Source: Persicaria tinctoria
Taxonomy: Eukaryota > Streptophyta > Magnoliopsida > Caryophyllales > Polygonaceae
Length of the DNA stretch: 64,000 nucleotides
Assembly (NCBI GenBank): GCA_037127255.1
Contig: JBANSL010000013.1
Coordinates: 66,781,688 to 66,845,687, forward strand
Reading direction: 5' to 3'
Program-made: the position numbers and the translations under genes
The notes under the pieces: generated by a model
What the model was told of the DNA's origin: nothing
Database searches by the model: none
The model's input: the letters and a program-made list of their open reading frames with translations, nothing else
Shown: positions 1 to 10,684 of the stretch, piece by piece
Position numbering within the stretch: the stretch's first letter is position 1
Layout: each line of letters begins with the position of its first letter

Positions 1-24
1 AGATTAAGGTTAGTTTCACACTCC

Positions 25-130
25 CACTACAAAAAAAAATGAAATTTGCCACGCTACCTAGCATCGGCAGGGGCTTGCCATGGCAATTGGTACCATTTTG
101 CCACCGATGGTAGCAAAATGGTACCCTTTT
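25..130. mobile_element. Possible CACTA-type terminus
   Basis: The sequence begins CACTACAAAAAAAAATG and is followed by a GC-richer stretch with short inverted motifs (gccacgc, tagcatcggcag, gccatggcaattggtacc). Many plant CACTA (En/Spm) elements begin CACTAC-A-rich. No partner end, target duplication or coding sequence is visible. From 131 to about 555 the DNA is AT-rich with nothing recognisable. Confidence 0.3.
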
Positions 131-557
131 TTTAAAACATTTTTATAACCAATGAGATTTATTTATTTTAACTATTAAATGAGAAATATTTTTGCTTATA
201 TATCATAACGATTTAATTTTACGATTTCCTCCCAATCAACTAAATCTAGAAGAAAAAAAATTCAACTAATAAATTTTGTACATATTTCTTTAATCAATCT
301 AGCTATATCTAACTATTAAATCATAAGCATTTTTTTTATTCAGGCGCTATAACCACATTTATTTTAGGATTTTCATTCAATCAACCTATTTTACTTAAGT
401 CTTAAAAATATATAATTTTTACACATTTTTCACAACTATTATTATTTACTTACTTTATCAAATCTATTTTTTTTTATTTTATGTGAATGTTTGGTAATAG
501 TTTATTTAATTTTATAATAGAAATTTTCTTTATTAGGAAAGACTTCGGATGAGCGAG

Positions 558-1180
558 CTTTACCCAGCAGCATCCTTTCGGATGAGGTCTAAAAGACCTA
601 GATCGTTGTGAAAATCGACACCCCATTCAAAGTGGCAAAGATGTGCAATTTTATCAGCCACTCTATCACCTAAACGAGGAACATGAAAGAAGGAAACTTC
701 TTTCAAAGTCAATAAAATGAGTTTAACATCTGACATGATCAGTTCAATTTCTCAAAGACAATTAGATTTTTGGTTGAGGTGGTTTATAATTATACTAAAA
801 TCACCTTCACTATGGATTTTGTCGATGTGGAGTCGCGTAGCGTGTTGGATTCCCAGTTTTAGAGCGAGCTTCTACTTGTAGGGACTTTGTTTACCAAGTT
901 TTTGATAGCATATTTGTATTGGGCGTCCTTTCCAATCCCGAATTATTGCTCTAGTTGAGTTGTCATTGTTTGTGATTTTGGATCCATTAAAATTGAGCTT
1001 GATAGTTCCCCACGGGGGTTTGCGCCATGTAACCTTATCATGCTTTTTTCTTCTTCGTTGGGTGGCTGGGGTGTTGTTGGGTGGTTGGGGTGTTGTGTGT
1101 AGGAGGAAATTTCCATCTAGACTACATTCCAATTGAGATATTTTACTCCAATTCTCTTTGTGAGTTTTAGTAATACGCAC
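558..1180 (-). pseudogene. LINE RNase H-like domain, decayed
   Basis: Reading from 1180 leftwards, the open part contains WRKPPWGTIKLNFNGS and AIIRDWKGRPI. This is the start of the RNase H-like (RVT_3) domain of plant non-LTR retrotransposons. After an in-frame stop near 871 the same frame continues with LALKLGIQHATRLHIDKI, EGDFSIIINHLN and VSFFHVPRLGDRVADKIA, and ends with a stop near 560. At least two in-frame stops (near 871 and 752) break it, and no upstream reverse transcriptase is present. The typical DGS and EGD acidic positions are recognisable, the first as NGS. It is a 5'-truncated, inactive LINE 3' end. Confidence 0.75.
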
Positions 1181-1195
1181 TGAAGTACCTCTAAA

Positions 1196-1329
1196 AAAAT
1201 TTCATACTTATAAATTTTTATTTTTATTTTTAAAAAAGAAAATTACGCATCATGGCGCGGTGATTTTTCATACTTACAAAATTTTATTTTTATTTTTAAA
1301 AAAGAAAAATACGCATCATAGCGCGGTGA
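1196..1329 (+). repeat. Two tandem copies of a ~66-bp AT-rich unit
   Basis: Two adjacent copies share the order ttcatactta(t/c)aaa, a tttttatttttattttt block, aaaaaagaaaa, acgcatcat and gcgcggtga. A third copy resumes at 10737, beyond the MULE, so the element landed inside this small array. Confidence 0.8.
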
Positions 1330-1338
1330 TTTTTCATA
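1330..1338 (+). repeat. Left 9-bp target site duplication of the MULE
   Basis: TTTTTCATA here is repeated exactly at 10737-10745. Nine bases is the usual MULE duplication length. The flanks on both sides belong to one tandem repeat, which independently supports the boundary. Confidence 0.85.
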
Positions 1339-1395
1339 GAGGAAATGGTACCAACTAGACCAAAAATTGGGCCTAATTTCTCAACTAGACAACAA
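1339..1395 (+). repeat. Left terminal inverted repeat of the MULE
   Basis: It starts GAGGAAATGGTACCAACTAG and continues into an A-rich stretch and a second aactagac. The reverse complement of the right end starts GGGCGATTTACATAACTAG and has the same order (AACTAGAC, A-run, TGG, AACTAGA). Identity is imperfect, which is common in decayed or VANDAL-like MULEs. Confidence 0.65.
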
Positions 1396-1639
1396 GGAAA
1401 AAAATTGGCGCAAAATAGCCTCTCTACCCCAAGCAAATATAACAATCGGTTTTTTGGAACTCTTTGGAACCGGTTGTAGAGGGTAACCAGTGCGGGTGTG
1501 GGAGTTCTCAAATTAAAACGAGGAGGGAGGGAGAGAGACGGTTTATACAAAGCGACAGACAGAGAGAGACGAAAAACCGGAAGCACAGAAAGGAGGAGCG
1601 ACAAGAGGAAGAAGCGGTTGATGAAGAAGGGCCAGAACG

Positions 1640-4600
1640 ATGCCAAGGAGGAAGGAAGAGGTTGAAGACGAAGGTAAGCAATTGTGGAGTTTTTGTTTGA
1701 GTTGCGAATTTAGGGTAATGGGGGTGCGGTTACATGCGGTTTTGTGAAGAAATTGAGACATCGAGGTGCCATTGTAGTTGCGTAGCACTAGAGGAATGAA
1801 GTAGGAGGGGTTAGGGGTGCCATTGTGAGTCGATTTTGGGGAGGTGGGTGCGATTAGGGTTTGTGGGTGTCGGAAAAAGGATGGGTAAAGGGTTAGGTGA
1901 TGTTGGGTAAGAAATTGAGGACAAAAGGGCAAGGAGGGGGTCGGATTGGTAGGGAATCCACAAGATTGGGGGTAATCGGTAGAGTATATCTGCACATGTG
2001 GTAGGACAGATTATCGAGGGTTGTGTCTGAAATTGTGGTAGCAGATTTCGTAGGACCGGGTAAAGAAATTGGCAAGATAAATTTGAATATCTAGTATGCT
2101 GAGTGGGGTGAAGGAATTTTTGGTTGATTGGTTTTTTAGTGTTGAAACCGTTAGTGCCCACCAAGTGTTTGATGAAATGCCTAAAAAATATGATGAATAA
2201 ATGATGATTTGGTTTTGGTTAATCTCCTGGCCTATATGATGTGTTGTAAAAGAGGTAAAATGAACCAAACATGTCTGAAATGCGAAGTTGTGGTTGTAAA
2301 GGTTGGGAAAAAATGTTTAAACCTAAGATTCTTACATGTTTTACAGGTTGTCCTGGCTGTTCCAGAGATACAACACTTCTCAGGGAGGGCGCTGCCCCAT
2401 GCAAGTTTCGAGCTTTTGGAAGGCATCGACCTCACCATTGACCGAGAGGATTACAAAGCCCTGAGCAAGAGCCAGTTTGGGGGCGTTGTGAAGATGGGGT
2501 CTAGAAACAAATTCTCTGCACAGTTGGTTCACTACTGCCTTCTCTAGCAATTGAAGACTCGGAAGACACATGAGACGTGGTACTCCCTCTAGGGACATCA
2601 CGTTCGATTCTCTCTTCATGAGTTCGCGCTCATGACGGGCCTCAACTGCTCAACCCCCAAGTGATGTCATGGAGGGAGACCACAAGGAGTTCATTTACCA
2701 GCTTTTTAAGAAGGAGAGGGTTGGCCCACGAAAAAGAGACGGACTCGGTGTCCCTGATGAAAAAGTACAAGCTTGCCCTCCTAATCATAGTGGAGGGCAT
2801 TCTGTTTTGGTTGGAGAAGAAGACACAAATAAGGGGGTGGGTTGTGAAGCTGCTGCTTGAGGACACAAACTGTTTTATGGAGTTCCCTTAGGGAAGGCTG
2901 GTGTACGAGAGGCTACACGAAAGCCTCAATGGGACGTTGAAGGACATGGTGGCTGCAAAGAGTCACTTGAAAGACAGGCTGACCTACGCGCTGTACGGGT
3001 TCCCCATGGCCTTCCAGGTTAGTGAAGTTTTACAAAATGTTATAATCCTTTGTCAATTGTGAAAATGTGTTAGTGTGGCATGCCAAATGGATATTTGTAT
3101 CCTACCAATGGGGTATCAATATCCTACCAAATGTATATTTATATCTTATCAATGGGGAATGAATATCCTACCAAATGGAAAAATCGATCTTACCGACTAT
3201 CTTAATTTGTCATGCAAACTGTGTTCTAATATCTTACCATATTGTATTTGCCCAGTTGTGGGTGTACGAGACCTTCCCTGAGATTGGTAATAAGTTCGGG
3301 CGCAACATTGACGACACCATCATCCCGAGGTGTCTGAGATGGGAAACCCCAAACAGCCACATCCAATACGAGAACGTGAAGTCTTTCCTGAACCTGGACG
3401 CCCCCGCCGACGACTTCATATATGAACACGTTCTGCTCGCGAAGCCAGAGCCTATCTTGCACCCAACCCACAAGGAGAAAGATGCCCACCCGCATTCCTC
3501 GTACAAGAAAGACTCTCCAGACGTCTTCTTTGACCAGATTGTGGGCGAGCACATGAGGGCTCGGAGAGAGAAGCGACGACAAGAGGTTGCCACTGCTGGA
3601 CCCAGTCAGGGAACCAACCAGTCAGGGTCAGACGCGTCGAGCATCGGTTTGGAGGCCCGGATTGTGGCGAAGGTTGAGGCTCTCTACAGGGGCATGTTGG
3701 TCGAAATGGGGAGCAGGTTCAAGGTGCTTGAGGAGAGGATCAGTGAAGTTTCCAGAGATTGCAAGAAGGCTTTATCTGAGAGGGGCGGCAAGGGACAGGT
3801 ATGTGCTTCTTTGCCCATCATATGTCCAATTGGTAGGATAATGTTAATGTGTTGGTATACCATAATAAGCAAAATGGCATGACATATATGTGAAAATGGT
3901 AGGATAGTGTTGATGTCTTGGATTCTCCATAATATGCGACTGAATGACTGCATCTCCTTGCAGGAGTACGTGTCTTTGGATGGCGATGTCGTTGAGAATG
4001 ATGTTGATAAAGCATTTGACAAGGTTGAGGAGGATCTGATTGACAAGGACGGTGACAATGTTGAGGACAAGGCGGAAGAGAAGGAAGAGCTGAATGCTGA
4101 TGACAAGGGGCCGGGAAAGCAGGGAGAGAACGTTGAGGATAACATGACGGAGAAAGAAGAGCTGAACTCTGATCTTAAGGGGCGGAGCATGGGCACTGTT
4201 GACGAGGTTATGGACAAGGTTGAGGAGAAGGCAAAGGAGGGTGACCAGGACAAGGACCAGGGAGAGAAGGTGGTCAAGGCTGAGGATCAGAGTAACAAGG
4301 GAGACATGGGTGGGGACATGAAGGGCAAGGAGGCTGGAAAACAATCTGCAGGGGAGGTTTCGAAGGGTGAGTCTGATGTAGAGGCTGGAGAGGAAAAGGT
4401 ATACTTGTTGGTAGGATAGGTTTCCCTTTTTGGTAAGATATATGTAGCTTTTTGGTAGGATATCAAAGTCAGTTGTTTTTGGTACGATAGAATTACCTAT
4501 TTTGGTAGGATATATTTACCCTATTGGTAGGATATTTTAAGCTTTTTGGTAGGACATTGACAGTTGTTTGAAACTAACTCGAGGGTGTGTTTGATTGTTA

Positions 4601-5775
4601 GGAGATGAAGCTTGAGCCAAGGAGAGATAAGCGGGATAGGAAGCAACTAGCCAGATTAGGGGACTGCGTGGTCACTCAACCCTCGAAGAGAGCCAAGAAG
4701 AGTGTAAAGGCAACGTGTCCAGCCACCGACGCGGCTGCAGAGGGGATGGTCACATGTGCACAGAGAGATGACTTCTTGGCGTGGCTGGAGAAATTCCCGG
4801 CGCAGGTGAAAGGCCCTGATGGGACCCAATTGAACAAAGACATCTTCAACAACCTCATCTCACCCGGCGTATGGATATCCGCCGAGGTACACAAACTTTT
4901 TTCCTCTTCCACATGTTTTCTTATTCACTTACGTCATGGGATCAACGCTGATGGGAATTTGGAACGTACCCCTTAACACAGCACATCCAGCAGTCCCTGG
5001 TCATGTAACGGAAGGCATTGGACGCCCGGGAGGTTGACAAGAAGTCGGGCGTCATCGTACTCGACCCCTACTGGCAGGACACAGTGGTGAAGCAGTTGGA
5101 CGCAGTGAGCGGTGATGTGAGCCACATTACAGGTCGCAATGTGTTGAAAACGCTGCTTAAGTATTTTGCGGGGACACTTCCGGACAACCACAGCAGGACA
5201 TGGTCGGTGGTGAACGCCAAGATCTTAGCGCCTTGGAATTACAAGGCCAAGCACAAGATCGGGCTCGTCATCGACCTTGTTAGGTGGAGCATCGAAGTGT
5301 TGGACAGTGACTGGTACCAGATCAAGGACAAGGAGCTGCAAAACCACCTTGAGCCCGTTGCAAAGCTGATCCCGGTGGTGATGCAATTTTTTGTGGAGCT
5401 CCGTGCCAGGCACACCGTCGATATCCCCAACCCTCTCATCATATCCCGAACAGTCAAGATCCCCAGGAACGAAACTTCATAAGTGTCTCTTAACTTGTGG
5501 GTTATGTACTTCTACTAATATTGGTAAGATATAAGCCACGTAATGGTAGGATATGATCCAACCATTGGTATGATTAAATGATGGAAATGGTAAGATGTAA
5601 ATAATTTATGTTGTTTGTTAATTTCTTCTTGTGCAGTGGTGACTGTGGAGCGTATGTGATCATGACTTTGCAGCTGGTGGCAGAGGGCGTAGACACATTT
5701 GAGACCGTCAACGACGATTATATTGCCCCCTACCTCCAATACTTGGGCCTCTCCATACAGCGCCACACTTTGTAG
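1640..5775 (+). pseudogene. DUF1985 / Ulp1-like cysteine protease gene of the MULE
   Basis: Probable exons are 1640-1673 (MPRRKEEVEDE), about 2346-3018, 3256-3798, 3964-4398, 4602-4886, 4982 to about 5476, and 5637-5775. The first half is a DUF1985 domain: SKSQFGGVV, KFSAQLVHYCLL, VRFSLHEFALMTGLNC, and YALYGFPMAFQ joined across intron 2 to LWVYETFPEIG. Exon 4 is a lysine/glutamate-rich repeat region (VEEK, KEELN). The last exons form an Ulp1-type (C48) core with WSVVNAKILAPWN, KHKIGLVIDL (His), WSIEVLDSD (Asp) and SGDCGAYVIM (Cys). The protease fold appears complete, but HW of the family is HK and the usual Gln before the Cys is not seen. In-frame stops near 2545, 2591, 2888, 5006 and 5478, and a frame change near 2670-2750, make it a pseudogene. 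Family members deconjugate SUMO-like modifiers or, in VANDALs, counter silencing. Confidence 0.8.
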
Positions 5776-6512
5776 GTCTCTCCCTAACCCATAGTCGTCC
5801 GTCGTATTTGGCTTTTGGTTTGTGAAGACATTATCTCCTGGTTTTCTATGTTGTTGGACTGTGATGTTGTTTGTTTGGAAACTTCTGTTGTTTGAAAACT
5901 TTGGTGGTGTGGAAACTTATGTTTGTTTAAAAACTTATGTTGTTGGTTGTAATGTCTTATGTTAATGGTTTTAATGTGTTGTGATTGTAATGGTTTAAAC
6001 TGGTATTTATGATTCGCGTAAATTAGTTTTGCTTACACCCACGGTTGCATTTTTTTTGTACTGAGATAGTTGCATGAATGTTATAATTGGTAAGATTATA
6101 TGAAACTATTAGGCAGATACCAAGACACTATTGGCAAGATAGAAACAGAATATTGGTAGGATGTCAATTGCAGTTATGTTGAGAAGGTATTGGTAAGATA
6201 ACATAACACTAATAGTAGGCTAGGTAGAAACTATTTGGTAGATACAAAGAAGATAGTGGTAGGACAACATGAGAAATACTTAATAGATCCGATAATTCAT
6301 GTCACTGCGGCCAAAACATGACATCCATGACAAGTATCCATTACAATTAGCCCCCTAATAACCCGTTAATATGAGACACATGGAAAAAAAATACTAGCGC
6401 AACTAGGAGTTAGCCCATCCACAATATCAGACACATGGCAAAAAATTATAGCGCAGACCGATCACTGCCCAAAATAACTCCGTCAGCTGACCTGAGTATC
6501 CACCAAACCACA
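5776..6512. other. Intergenic region between the two convergent MULE genes
   Basis: There is no gene here. 5810-6050 is rich in ttgttgtttg and taatggttt runs, consistent with 3' untranslated sequence of the Ulp1-like gene. 6080-6290 holds motif variants such as attggtaagat, ttggcaagatag and tattggtaggatg. Confidence 0.6.
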
Positions 6513-7574
6513 CTAATGTCGACGACGCTTTGCCCTCCTGCCCTCGCCCTTTGACGGATAGCGCTTGGTCTTCGGCCTTCCCGGCGCACGCTTAACCACC
6601 GACGGCAAGCAAATCCTCGCAGCTATTTCTGGAGGCACCGCCCATGTGTCACGAGGTGGCATTGGGTAGACGACATTGACGTAGCATGCGCACCAAGCCT
6701 CAATCCTGTATAGAGGATGTACGAGGGAGTATGGGTCGATCCGACGTACCTTGGCCGCGACGAGGGCATCTACACATGGAATCTGGTCAATTTCAAAGTG
6801 CTTACATGTGCAACTCCGAGCGGAAAGGTTTACCAGCCAGGCGGACAACCCTTTACGGATGTTATACTCGTGTTCGCTCAAAGTCTCTACTTGAAGACAT
6901 ATAGCCTGCATGTCGTTTTGCCTCAAAACGGTGTCCACATGGTCAGTCACAACCTTGTCGGGATTTGAACTTAGCTCCCGGCGCTTCATGAACCACTCAC
7001 GCACTTTGTCGAGTATGTTTTCCATCAGGGAGGTGACGTGCATGTCACGAGGTTCAAGGAATACCGAGTTCAAGCACTCGGCATGGTTTGTGGTGGTGAC
7101 GTTGAACCGATTGGCGGGATAGAAAGCCCGGGCCCAATTGGAGAACCCGGCCAGCTTAATGTAGTCAGCACCAGTGGGCGACTTCTCTCTGAATGCTTCG
7201 AAGTGCCCATTGAACTCCGCAACGGTGTACGCGTTTGCCATTAGGAAGAACAATTTTTGTAGCCCACCTGTCTTGTGATATGCCTTACACACTTGGAAAT
7301 AGATGGTAAGTGCAGCGGCCATGCTTTGCGAAGTCGTAACTCGCTCGAATTCCCTTGGTGATGCTCATGTGTATGTCGCTTACCCACACCACATGGGTCT
7401 CATCCGGGACCACACGTTTCATTTGACGAAAAAAAAACCCCAAGATGCATCATTCTCCCCGTCGACAATGACAAATGCAACGGGGTATATGTTGTGGTTT
7501 GGGTCTTGAGCAGCCGCAAACATCAAGCAACCACGATACTTTCCCTTCAAGAAATTTCCATCCACCGAGAATAC

Positions 7575-7763
7575 CTGCCAATGTCAAGCAGTTTGGTAGG
7601 ATAAGAGGACACATTTGGTAGGATAAAAGGACACAGTTGGTAGGATCATAAACGGTATGATGTACTGTGACTATTGGTAATATATGTATTGGAAGGACAA
7701 ATGTACACAATTGGTAAGATGAAATGTGCCATGTGGTAGGATAATAAAGTTGCGAGGGCGTAC
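7575..7763 (-). other. Intron of the transposase gene
   Basis: On the minus strand the donor reads CAGACAG/GTACGCC and the acceptor TTGGCAG/GTATTC. The joined exons read HLRQ then VFSVDGN, as in MULE transposases. The intron is filled with the short element motif. Confidence 0.8.
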
Positions 7764-8683
7764 CTGTCTGAGGTGTGGGATGGTTGTCCGCCAAACACCC
7801 AAGCTAACGAACGCATACTTGAATTGCTGGTTATCATCACGGACTAATGTGGTTATGGTCCCGGGGTTTGCTCGCTCAAGCATGTAAAGGTATGAGGCCA
7901 TCCGATCGTAGCTCTCTTCGTAGGTCCCGTACAAGCCGTCCCGTGTGGCTCCCTTCGCCATGCGTGCCTTCCAGTAGCTACAGTCCACGCCCAACCGAGA
8001 CTTCATCATCGTCCTGATCTGACGGGAAAGCAACTCCTTCCCTGACGCAGCAAAACTGCAAAGATGCGATCAACGAGTTACACCAAAAAAATTCCACCAA
8101 CACATACTACATAAGTGGGGAACAAAACGTCGGTTTAGGAACTTACTCGGACACCAAAATCTGCACCATCAGCTTGTAATTGGCGTTGCGCTGGTAGTTG
8201 CTGACGACACTAACCTTGCAAGTGTGTGCGTCCATGAACTTACGAACCACCCACTTCTTAGTTTCCTGATACGTTGACGCCCGACAGTACCATGAGCAGT
8301 TCGGTTCGGGACATACAACCACATACGCCGTTGTTATCGATCGCTTCACTTGGATCGCGAAGCACCCGCGCAAAGCTTCCCACTTCACTCTGGACTGAAT
8401 GAAAGCCTTCGTATTGAACATATCCCCCTCACGTAACACCTTCACACTCTCCCGAGGGTCTCCGGCTAGAGGAATGAACCGAACCACGTCCTCTTCCACT
8501 TGCTCCAACTTCGACAAAGGCTGTTTGTGTCCTTGGTACGATCACTCTATCTCTCTCACCGCTGCCTCCTCATCCCACGATTCAGATGTCTTGTTTGGCC
8601 TCCTCCCTCCACTTTCACGGGGAAACCACCTCCGATCATTTCATTGTCGGAGCTTCCTACGTCTATTATGTCCTCCAATCCGT

Positions 8684-8706
8684 GGGGGGGGGGGGGGGGG
8701 GGGGGG
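8684..8706 (+). repeat. 23-base G homopolymer
   Basis: An uninterrupted run of G lies inside the transposase gene near the junction of the PB1-like part and the DNA-binding part. Length variation or sequencing error here would affect the frame. Confidence 0.9.
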
Positions 8707-9954
8707 TAGGACGTGCAGATCGTCGTCGGTATCAACGATCACCACTTACTTTTCGCGTCGTATGGCATCAGACTTGCTCACGTCGCCACCCTGCTCTGGG
8801 CCATCCACTTTGTGAAGTTGTCCCACGTCATCGCCCTATCCTACCATTATGTTGTCATCCATCCTACCAACTTCGTCCGACTGTCCGACCATTATGTTGT
8901 GCTCCATCCTACCAATACCAGATTGTATACCACTCCCAGCAAGCCCCCCCTGCATCCCACTCACGATGTCCATTGCAGTCGTACAACACTCTCCCTCCCC
9001 CGCTACACACTCAGCACACAGGCAAGTCCCTCCAGTTTCACTGCTAAGGTCATTGAACTTCCCTTTCTCCTCGATGGAGCCTCGAACCTTCTCATCCGGC
9101 CCTCCTCCTCCATGAAGACCGTCACCCAAGTCTTCGTGCGCGGTGGGAGGCCCGGTTAGGAGTATTTCCCCTGGGGTGGGAGACGACAGGTCCTCGGCCC
9201 ATGAGTCGGAGTTTTCCAACTCATGTTCACTGGAAGGTGTGGAAGGGGTTTTCGTTTTCATCCGTAAGGTGGCGTGTAGTGCTATTGGCCAGGCTCGTGC
9301 ACCGGATTTAGTGTTGTAGAACTTGTAGGCTTCTAGGTCATCGTCGTCCCGGACCCGAATCAGAGTGGTCCGCCCCATCGAAGGAGGGAGGTAGGTGAGT
9401 TCAATGTCGTACAAGACCATGTCCACGTCGAATTGGGAAACAATCTTCTCCTTCAGTTGGTCGTAGCCAATATTCTGTGCCACCACCGTAGCTGCAGTAC
9501 GTGCCTCTCCCTTGAACACCAAACTCCCACTCCCGGGAGCCCACCAACCGCCGCACATGACATTGATACATACCCTATCACATGAAGTACGCCACGGGAA
9601 TAGAGGATCAACCAGGGGGGTAGTTCTGATATAGGAAAGAGGAACAACTACAAAGGAAAGGTACAAGATGACTTACCCATCGTTGCCACTGCCACCAACA
9701 AGCTTGTTGCACTTTTCATGGAATGGAAAGACAGTTGAACACTATTGGCAGGCCAGAACTGTACTATTGGTAGGATGACAACTGTATCGTTTCCTCGGAT
9801 GCACGTGTGCCTTTTCTCCCGTCCTTTCCGCCTCTCTCCTGCTCTGCCTCACTTTTTGCAGGACATGTTGGGGTGTTTGAGATTCTCCTCTCAAGCTTAT
9901 ATATGTGCTTGGGGAACACCCATCAATGCAATGATTGCATTTTCCCCTCATAAA

Positions 9955-10330
9955 TGCTCTTCCCTTCCCCCAATGAAGAACCCCGTTTCGGCGCCAAAAT
10001 TACACTAACAACCCGCCAAAACAGCTACGTTCATTCCCCTCCAAATTTCTCCAAAATTTTCAGGTATGGTAGGACATGTTCAACCTATTGGTAAAATAAA
10101 TATGTTCTATTGGTAAGATAAATGTATCATATTGGTCAGACAGATGCTTTCCATCTTCCCCCAATGAAGAACCATGTTTTGACACCAAAATTACACTGAC
10201 AGCCCGCCAAAACCGATACGGACAATCCCCTCCATATTATCTCCAAAATATCCATGTATGGTAGGACATGTTTGGCCTATTGGTAAGACGAATGTCTTCT
10301 ATTGATAAGTCAAACGTGTCCAGTTCCCAG
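9955..10330 (+). repeat. Tandem duplication, two ~185-190-bp units
   Basis: Both units contain, in order, tcttccc, cccccaatgaagaacc, caccaaaattacact, acccgccaaaac, tcccctcca and tatggtaggacatgtt, then two or three element motifs. They are clearly diverged from each other. They lie upstream of the transposase and may be its promoter region. Confidence 0.8.
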
Positions 10331-10684
10331 AAATGAAGGTGATGTTTTGCCCTCACCTTTCCACTCGTCTCCTATATTGATTTTTTTTTTGCAAAGCATT
10401 TAATGAGGAATGACCCCATCAATCAAGCTTCTACAAGGGTTGATTGACACCCTTAATTCCAATCATTTAAATTTCCTCTCATAACTGCCCCCCTTATTTC
10501 TGTACTTTATTGGAGCCACACCCCCAATTCCTCTAACATGTCCAGTATCTCCCCCTCCAAATTTCTCTCGGCCAAAAGATGGAGCTACAGTGCCGGCCTC
10601 ACCGTCACCTGCAACTTCGTCCCCTGGTTGCATTTTTTATTTGCAAAAATAGATCACTTTCTACCCCTAGCAAAAAAAAACAAG

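Larger units (their letters stand above)
6513..9666 (-). pseudogene. MuDR-type MULE transposase, frameshifted
   Basis: Read leftwards, it opens with a PB1-like N-terminal part (INVMCGGWW, LPPSMGRTTLIRVRDDDDLEAY), probably after a tiny first exon with donor GGTAAGT near 9677. Next comes the MuDR DNA-binding domain at 8517-8143 (EGDMFNTKAFIQSRVKWEAL, CPEPNCSWYC, DAHTCKV). Then SYDRMASYLYMLERANPG and, after the intron, the DDE core: first Asp in VFSVDGNFLKGKYRG, second Asp in VWVSDIHMSI, Glu in YTVAEFN. A SWIM zinc finger follows (SCTCKHFEIDQIPCVDALVA) with its His replaced by Asp. The end is basic (KRAPGRPKTKRYP). Breaks are a stop near 8838, a stop near 8534, a one-base loss in the A9 run at 7430-7438 and another shift near 7310. 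The 23-base G run at 8684 also lies within it. Confidence 0.85.
3085..10325. repeat. Dispersed short motif TTGGTAGGATA (and TTGGTAAGATA)
   Basis: Dozens of copies of a 9-12-mer lie in clusters: 3090-3245 (as ATCCTACCAA/ATCTTACCA), 3829-3905, 4400-4560 (about seven copies), 5517-5595, 6080-6270, 7590-7745, 8838-8925, 9745-9780 and 10065-10320. Nearly all clusters fall in introns or intergenic parts of the MULE. Spacing is irregular, about 15-45 bases. The first intron cluster runs in the opposite orientation to most of the others. I saw only isolated matches elsewhere in the window (14374, 58822, 63712). Confidence 0.85.

Noticed and set aside
1543..2268. Several minus-strand open frames of 60-150 codons
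   Set aside because: They lie opposite the leader and first intron of the DUF1985/Ulp1 gene, have biased Pro/Thr/Ser composition and no domain similarity.
3684..4344. Ser/Phe/Leu-rich minus-strand open frames of 166-197 codons
   Set aside because: They are antisense shadows of the lysine/glutamate-rich exon and adjacent introns.
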